Positions 6,721 through 9,524 of a DNA stretch of 9,524 bases are shown piece after piece. A program made the translations under genes and the position numbers. The first letter of the stretch is position 1. Each line of letters begins with the position of its first letter. The notes under the pieces were generated by a model that saw nothing but the letters and a program-made list of their open reading frames with translations, was not told the DNA's origin and did no database searches. Location: the NCBI GenBank assembly GCA_003542655.1, contig DPKF01000168.1, positions 1 to 9,524 of the forward strand. The letters run 5' to 3'. Origin of the DNA: Holosporales bacterium. GTDB lineage: Bacteria > Pseudomonadota > Alphaproteobacteria > Paracaedibacterales > UBA11393.

Positions 6721-7046
6721 ATGCTAAAAGAATTCCCACACCCACATTTAGAGGCTGCATTTGGATTTGTAATGACAAATTGTGATGCCGATAGATCTTC
6801 CACATAATCCACTTCAGAACCATCAATAAAGCCAAGGGAAACCGCATCCACCATAACCGTTGCCCCTTGATGTGTGAACGATATATCGTTTTCTTGGGGG
6901 GTATCATCAAGCTTTATATCATACTGAAAGCCTGAACATCCACCGCCATCAACCGTAATGCGTAAAAACAGAGCGTCATTTTTTTCATTTAGCTTCAAAT
7001 GATTAATCTGCATTGCAGCAGCATCTGAAATTGTTAGTCCTGCCAT
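6717..7046 (-). CDS. erpA: Iron-sulfur cluster insertion protein ErpA
   Basis: A 109-residue A-type carrier of the HesB/IscA family. It has three ligand cysteines: Cys37 in GGGCSGFQY, and Cys101 and Cys103 in SKCGCGNSFSI. The ending FVITNPNAASKCGCGNSFSI and the VDAVSLGFIDGSEVDY segment match ErpA rather than IscA. It delivers [Fe-S] clusters to apo-enzymes in the cytosol. An extended -10 promoter lies 34 nt upstream and the glycosyltransferase follows with a 4-nt overlap. No isc or suf genes are in the window. The start is well set by length and by the MAGLTISDAA N-terminus. Confidence 0.95.
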   Translation of the reverse strand: MAGLTISDAAAMQINHLKLNEKNDALFLRITVDGGGCSGFQYDIKLDDTPQENDISFTHQGATVMVDAVSLGFIDGSEVDYVEDLSASQFVITNPNAASKCGCGNSFSI

Positions 7047-7080
7047 AAAATCATATTATCAATAAATATTTAATATGATC

Positions 7081-7089
7081 ATTATATCA
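7081..7089 (-). promoter_or_regulatory. Extended -10 promoter for erpA
   Basis: The minus strand reads TGATATAAT, a perfect TATAAT -10 box with the TG extension, giving a start near 7074 and a leader of about 28 nt. No good -35 match is present at 16-18 nt, where a GT repeat (7104-7113) sits. A second weaker pair (TTGGGC, 16 nt, TATGAT) lies just upstream. Confidence 0.5.
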
Positions 7090-7137
7090 TACTTAAAATC
7101 ATAGTGTGTGTGTAATATTGCCCAAAAATAAATCTGC

Positions 7138-7974
7138 TTAATATTTCTCAGCAACTATAACACGATCATTCTTATTAAAATCTTTTAGGCACTGTAAAAA
7201 AATTAGATCTTTCCGTTGGTGCATTATTTTTTGCACAGCAAGATTTTGGTCAAACCCTATCTCACAATAAAAGCGTCCCCCTTTTTTTAAGTGCTTGGCA
7301 ACGGGTGGAATAATTTTCTGATAATCATCCAGACCGTCTTTGCCTGCATAAAGGGCTTCATGTGGGTCGTAGTGTTTTACAGAATCATCCAGGGGGTAAT
7401 CGCTTTTAATATAGGGTGGGTTTGTCACAATACAATCAAACTGCATTGATGTCTTTGCTGCCGGCAATGCGTCAAACCAACTGCCATGATAAAAAGTTAA
7501 CCGGTTAGCAACGTTATGAAATTGGGCATTCTGTTCTGCAACCTTTAAGGCTTTTTCTGACAGGTCAACGGCAAAACCTTTGGCCTTTGGATATAACAAT
7601 AATAACGTAATAATAAGACAACCAGACCCTGTTCCTAAATCTAGGAATGATACAGTCGTTTGATCATCTATATAATCCGCACGCACAGCGTCAATAAGCG
7701 TTTCAGAATCTTGTCTTGGGTCGAGAACATCTGTGGTTATTGCAAACTTAAACCCATAAAATTCTGTGCACCCTAAAATTTTTGTAAGGGGCTCTTTCTG
7801 TTCCAGGCGTGTCAGCGTATTTTTCAAATAGCATTGCTCTGTTAACGTTAATAAAATATCACTTTGCAACCGTAGGGTAGAATATGGAATATGACGAAAA
7901 TGGGATAAAGCAATTGTGAGTTCTTTTTGGTATATTGTGTCTAAATTTTTATATACATCAGATAGTCTGATCAT
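7138..7974 (-). CDS. prmC: Release factor glutamine methyltransferase PrmC (HemK)
   Basis: A 278-residue SAM-dependent methyltransferase of the usual PrmC length. A helical N-terminal recognition domain (1-75) leads through EPLTKILGCTEFYGFKF and PRQDSE (86-91, commonly PRPDTE) to the Rossmann core. That core has LDLGTGSGCL (111-120) for SAM, AVDLSEKAL, and catalytic NPPY (185-188) in VTNPPYIKSDYP. The enzyme methylates the Gln of the GGQ motif in peptide-release factors 1 and 2. prmC commonly follows prfA, but here it follows an exported phosphatase with an ATGA overlap (7971-7974), so translation depends on that gene's ribosomes unless another start is used. erpA comes next after a 91-nt gap with its own promoter. 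Confidence 0.94.
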   Translation of the reverse strand: MIRLSDVYKNLDTIYQKELTIALSHFRHIPYSTLRLQSDILLTLTEQCYLKNTLTRLEQKEPLTKILGCTEFYGFKFAITTDVLDPRQDSETLIDAVRADYIDDQTTVSFLDLGTGSGCLIITLLLLYPKAKGFAVDLSEKALKVAEQNAQFHNVANRLTFYHGSWFDALPAAKTSMQFDCIVTNPPYIKSDYPLDDSVKHYDPHEALYAGKDGLDDYQKIIPPVAKHLKKGGRFYCEIGFDQNLAVQKIMHQRKDLIFLQCLKDFNKNDRVIVAEKY

Positions 7975-8918
7975 AGTTTTTTATTATACAATCTGTAAAA
8001 CTCTTCTAAAAATGCCTTACGCTTTTTGGACGCTTTAATTTTTGTTTTTGCACTCATGTTAATTGTAAATATATTTTTAGAAATACCAAAAAGAAGGCTG
8101 CGCTTTAAAAGAATTGGAAACGAATACTGACTTGTATTTTTCAAGACATCATACATAAAAATAGCCGTTCCAGCCCGCCCCTTTCCACCGCGGCAATGAA
8201 AATGAACCCACGCATTTGCTGGTAAGTTATTAATAAATTCAATAAAATCTTGCGTTATTCTATCAGTTGGATGTTGGTGATCGGTAATGGGAAAACGCTT
8301 ATAGTGTGCACCAACCGATTCAATAAAATGCCTTTCCGTTTGTGCTTTCTTAACATGCATCAACAAGGGCACATAACGATTAGTTGCATTAAGCGATTTT
8401 TTATTTTGCACTTGATGAATATGCACATCTTCTTGTTTTAAAAGGGCTTGGCAATAATAATCTTCCATTTCTATAATGTCACTTACAGTCATGCCCTCAA
8501 ACGAATGAAACTTATCATTATCGTCTTGCATCTGAACATGACCAACGGATATAGCTTTCTCATTTATAAAAAAATGCGGTTCTTCTCTCAGATCAACAAC
8601 ATACACTTGTGATGGTTCCACACAATAATTTTCTTTCAAATTTTTTAGGATTTCTTGAAATTCAGATGGGGAAAATTGTGCACTGGCAGATAGGTTATAC
8701 TGCGTAAAATTGTAAAGCTCTTTTTGGTGCGAATCAGTGCTTGAAATTCTTATTTTTTTTGATATTTGAAATCTTTTTGGCAATTTTTTATCTTTTGGAC
8801 TTGCTTTATCAAAAATAAAGTGTATATCTTTTTTAAGCAGCTCTTTAAAATCAACAGAGCATGAATTGGCATATTGACAATAGGCAATCACTATAATAAA
8901 TGATAAAATAAAACGCAT
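7971..8918 (-). CDS. Exported PTP-like phytase / inositol-phosphate phosphatase
   Basis: A 315-residue protein with a signal peptide (MRFILSFIIVIAYCQYANS, about 1-19) and a cysteine-phosphatase fold. The region YVVDLREEPHFFINEKAISV (about 106-125) matches the VDLR-E-HGYLNG segment of PTP-like phytases such as Selenomonas PhyA. The core RFPITDHQHPT (208-218) supplies general acid Asp213, and AWVHFHCRGGKGRAG (about 236-250) is the P-loop, with nucleophile Cys242 and Arg248. Members remove phosphates from inositol phosphates, phosphoinositides or phosphotyrosine. The loop carries basic residues at Arg243 and Lys246, as in PTEN, and Ala249 where Ser/Thr is usual. It would act in the periplasm or outside the cell; in a host-associated bacterium an effector role is possible but only inferred. 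The gene overlaps prmC by 4 nt and shares a 55-nt divergent region with rbfA. Confidence 0.87.
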   Translation of the reverse strand: MRFILSFIIVIAYCQYANSCSVDFKELLKKDIHFIFDKASPKDKKLPKRFQISKKIRISSTDSHQKELYNFTQYNLSASAQFSPSEFQEILKNLKENYCVEPSQVYVVDLREEPHFFINEKAISVGHVQMQDDNDKFHSFEGMTVSDIIEMEDYYCQALLKQEDVHIHQVQNKKSLNATNRYVPLLMHVKKAQTERHFIESVGAHYKRFPITDHQHPTDRITQDFIEFINNLPANAWVHFHCRGGKGRAGTAIFMYDVLKNTSQYSFPILLKRSLLFGISKNIFTINMSAKTKIKASKKRKAFLEEFYRLYNKKL

Positions 8919-8919
8919 A

Positions 8920-8947
8920 TTTACAATAACCGATTTAACTATATACT
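8920..8947 (+). promoter_or_regulatory. Sigma70-type promoter of rbfA
   Basis: TTTACA (8920-8925) and TATACT (8942-8947) are separated by 16 nt, giving initiation near 8954. An AAAAAGG ribosome binding site follows, 8 nt before the rbfA ATG. The -35 box touches the start of the divergent phosphatase gene, whose own promoter must lie in the same 55 nt but is not clear. Confidence 0.55.
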
Positions 8948-8973
8948 ATTAAAGCTACAAAAAGGTACAAACA

Positions 8974-9369
8974 ATGTCAACATTAGACCTATTTATTCCA
9001 AGTAAATCGCCCAGTCACAGGCAGGCCAAAGTTGCAGAAAATATAAAAAATATACTCGCTACAATTTGCACACATGGGGATTTCCCACCTGTAGAAGACC
9101 AAAATAAAAATACGTTAACCTTAAAAGAATCAATTAGTATAACAAAAGTAGATATCTCCCCAGACCTTCAGCACGTCACTGCCTATTTTATGACACTTGG
9201 AGGCAGCAATTTAGACTTTACAGAACAGTATTTAAATGCTCTGCAATCGTATTTCAGATACAAAATGGCAAAAAAACTGACGACGAAATATACACCAGAA
9301 ATTTATTTTTCAATTGATAAAGGATACGATGCCAATGATAGAATAAACCACCTTTTAAATATTAAATAA
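8974..9369 (+). CDS. rbfA: Ribosome-binding factor A (RbfA)
   Basis: A 131-residue KH-fold protein. SPSHRQAKVAENIKNIL at 12-28 is the N-terminal RbfA helix. ISITKVDISPDLQHVTAYFMTLGG (about 54-77) is the family core in its alphaproteobacterial form, and the C-terminus KKLTTKYTPEIYFSIDKGYDANDRINHLL matches the P-L-F--D motif and final helix. RbfA binds pre-30S particles near helix 1 of 16S rRNA and is needed for late maturation, especially in the cold. It has its own promoter and ribosome binding site. infB and truB, its usual neighbours, are not visible: upstream is the divergent phosphatase and downstream a possible mobile-element end. Confidence 0.93.
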   Translation: MSTLDLFIPSKSPSHRQAKVAENIKNILATICTHGDFPPVEDQNKNTLTLKESISITKVDISPDLQHVTAYFMTLGGSNLDFTEQYLNALQSYFRYKMAKKLTTKYTPEIYFSIDKGYDANDRINHLLNIK

Positions 9370-9394
9370 GTGCGCTCATTCTTCAATGTGGCGT

Positions 9395-9415
9395 CCTCTT
9401 AACTCTAATTCGGGA
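9395..9415 (+). repeat. Terminal-repeat-like sequence, related to the left insertion-sequence end
   Basis: CTCTTAACTCTAATTCGGGA (within these bases) matches the inward reading of the 427-447 repeat at 16 of 21 positions, including CTTAAC-like and AATTCGGGA blocks; most differences are C/T transitions. Its orientation puts the element interior to the right, beyond the window. From 9416 to 9524 I see no supported gene; the DNA is visibly richer in G and C than the genes to its left. Confidence 0.35.
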
Positions 9416-9524
9416 GTCAAAAGGTATTGTTGGTTCTGTGTTTTGATGTGTATGATGAACTGTGTTGACGTAGTGATTTTCTGATGGGGTCCTCCCGGAA
9501 CCAATGGCATTCGGTTAATATAAA

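Noticed and set aside
6659..6910. Minus-strand open frame overlapping erpA and the glycosyltransferase start
   Set aside because: Shadow of two recognised genes in another frame, with low-complexity ending.
7104..7113. Short GT repeat as a possible phase-variation tract
   Set aside because: Only five units and placed upstream of an extended -10 promoter; too short to support phase variation.
1..9524. CRISPR array, toxin-antitoxin pair or phage-defence island
   Set aside because: No regular direct repeats, and no small paired genes or defence-type domains were seen; apart from one unrecognised exported protein the genes belong to known housekeeping, redox or envelope families.

Overview
The window looks like the chromosome of a low-GC alphaproteobacterium, probably an intracellular or endosymbiotic one (Holosporales- or Rickettsiales-like). 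This is inferred from the AT-rich composition, the alphaproteobacterial form of RbfA and ErpA, a type 2 ferredoxin-NADP reductase, insertion-sequence remains at the left edge, and an exported phytase-like phosphatase of a kind found in host-associated bacteria. The exact taxon cannot be read from the sequence alone.

Layout. At 1-447 is the 3' end of an insertion sequence (IS481-type DDE transposase, then a terminal inverted repeat). From 3183 down to 454, on the minus strand, runs a tight string: tRNA-Glu(UUC), an orphan OmpR-type response regulator, ahpD, a rhodanese, a small YgaP-type membrane protein overlapping the rhodanese out of frame, and a cysteine-rich exported protein of unknown function. 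Divergently, on the plus strand (3314-5073), are a CvpA-family membrane protein and a ferredoxin/flavodoxin-NADP reductase, overlapping by 1 nt. Converging on these are two minus-strand pairs: erpA plus an ArnT-like glycosyltransferase (7046-5083, 4-nt overlap), and an exported PTP-like phytase plus prmC (8918-7138, 4-nt overlap). rbfA runs on the plus strand (8974-9369). It is followed by about 155 nt of G/C-richer DNA with no supported gene, in which a second terminal-repeat-like sequence related to the left insertion-sequence end is visible.

How the parts fit. The tRNA-linked operon has a thiol/sulfur redox theme (AhpD CxxC, rhodanese Cys, Cys-rich secreted protein) with a regulator as its first protein gene. 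erpA (Fe-S delivery), the NADP reductase, prmC (release factor methylation) and rbfA (30S maturation) are housekeeping genes, here apart from their commonest partners. The most notable points are the split YgaP-like gene, the PTEN-like but Ala-substituted P-loop of the exported phosphatase, the response regulator directly behind a tRNA, and related IS-type ends bracketing about 9 kb of chromosomal genes.
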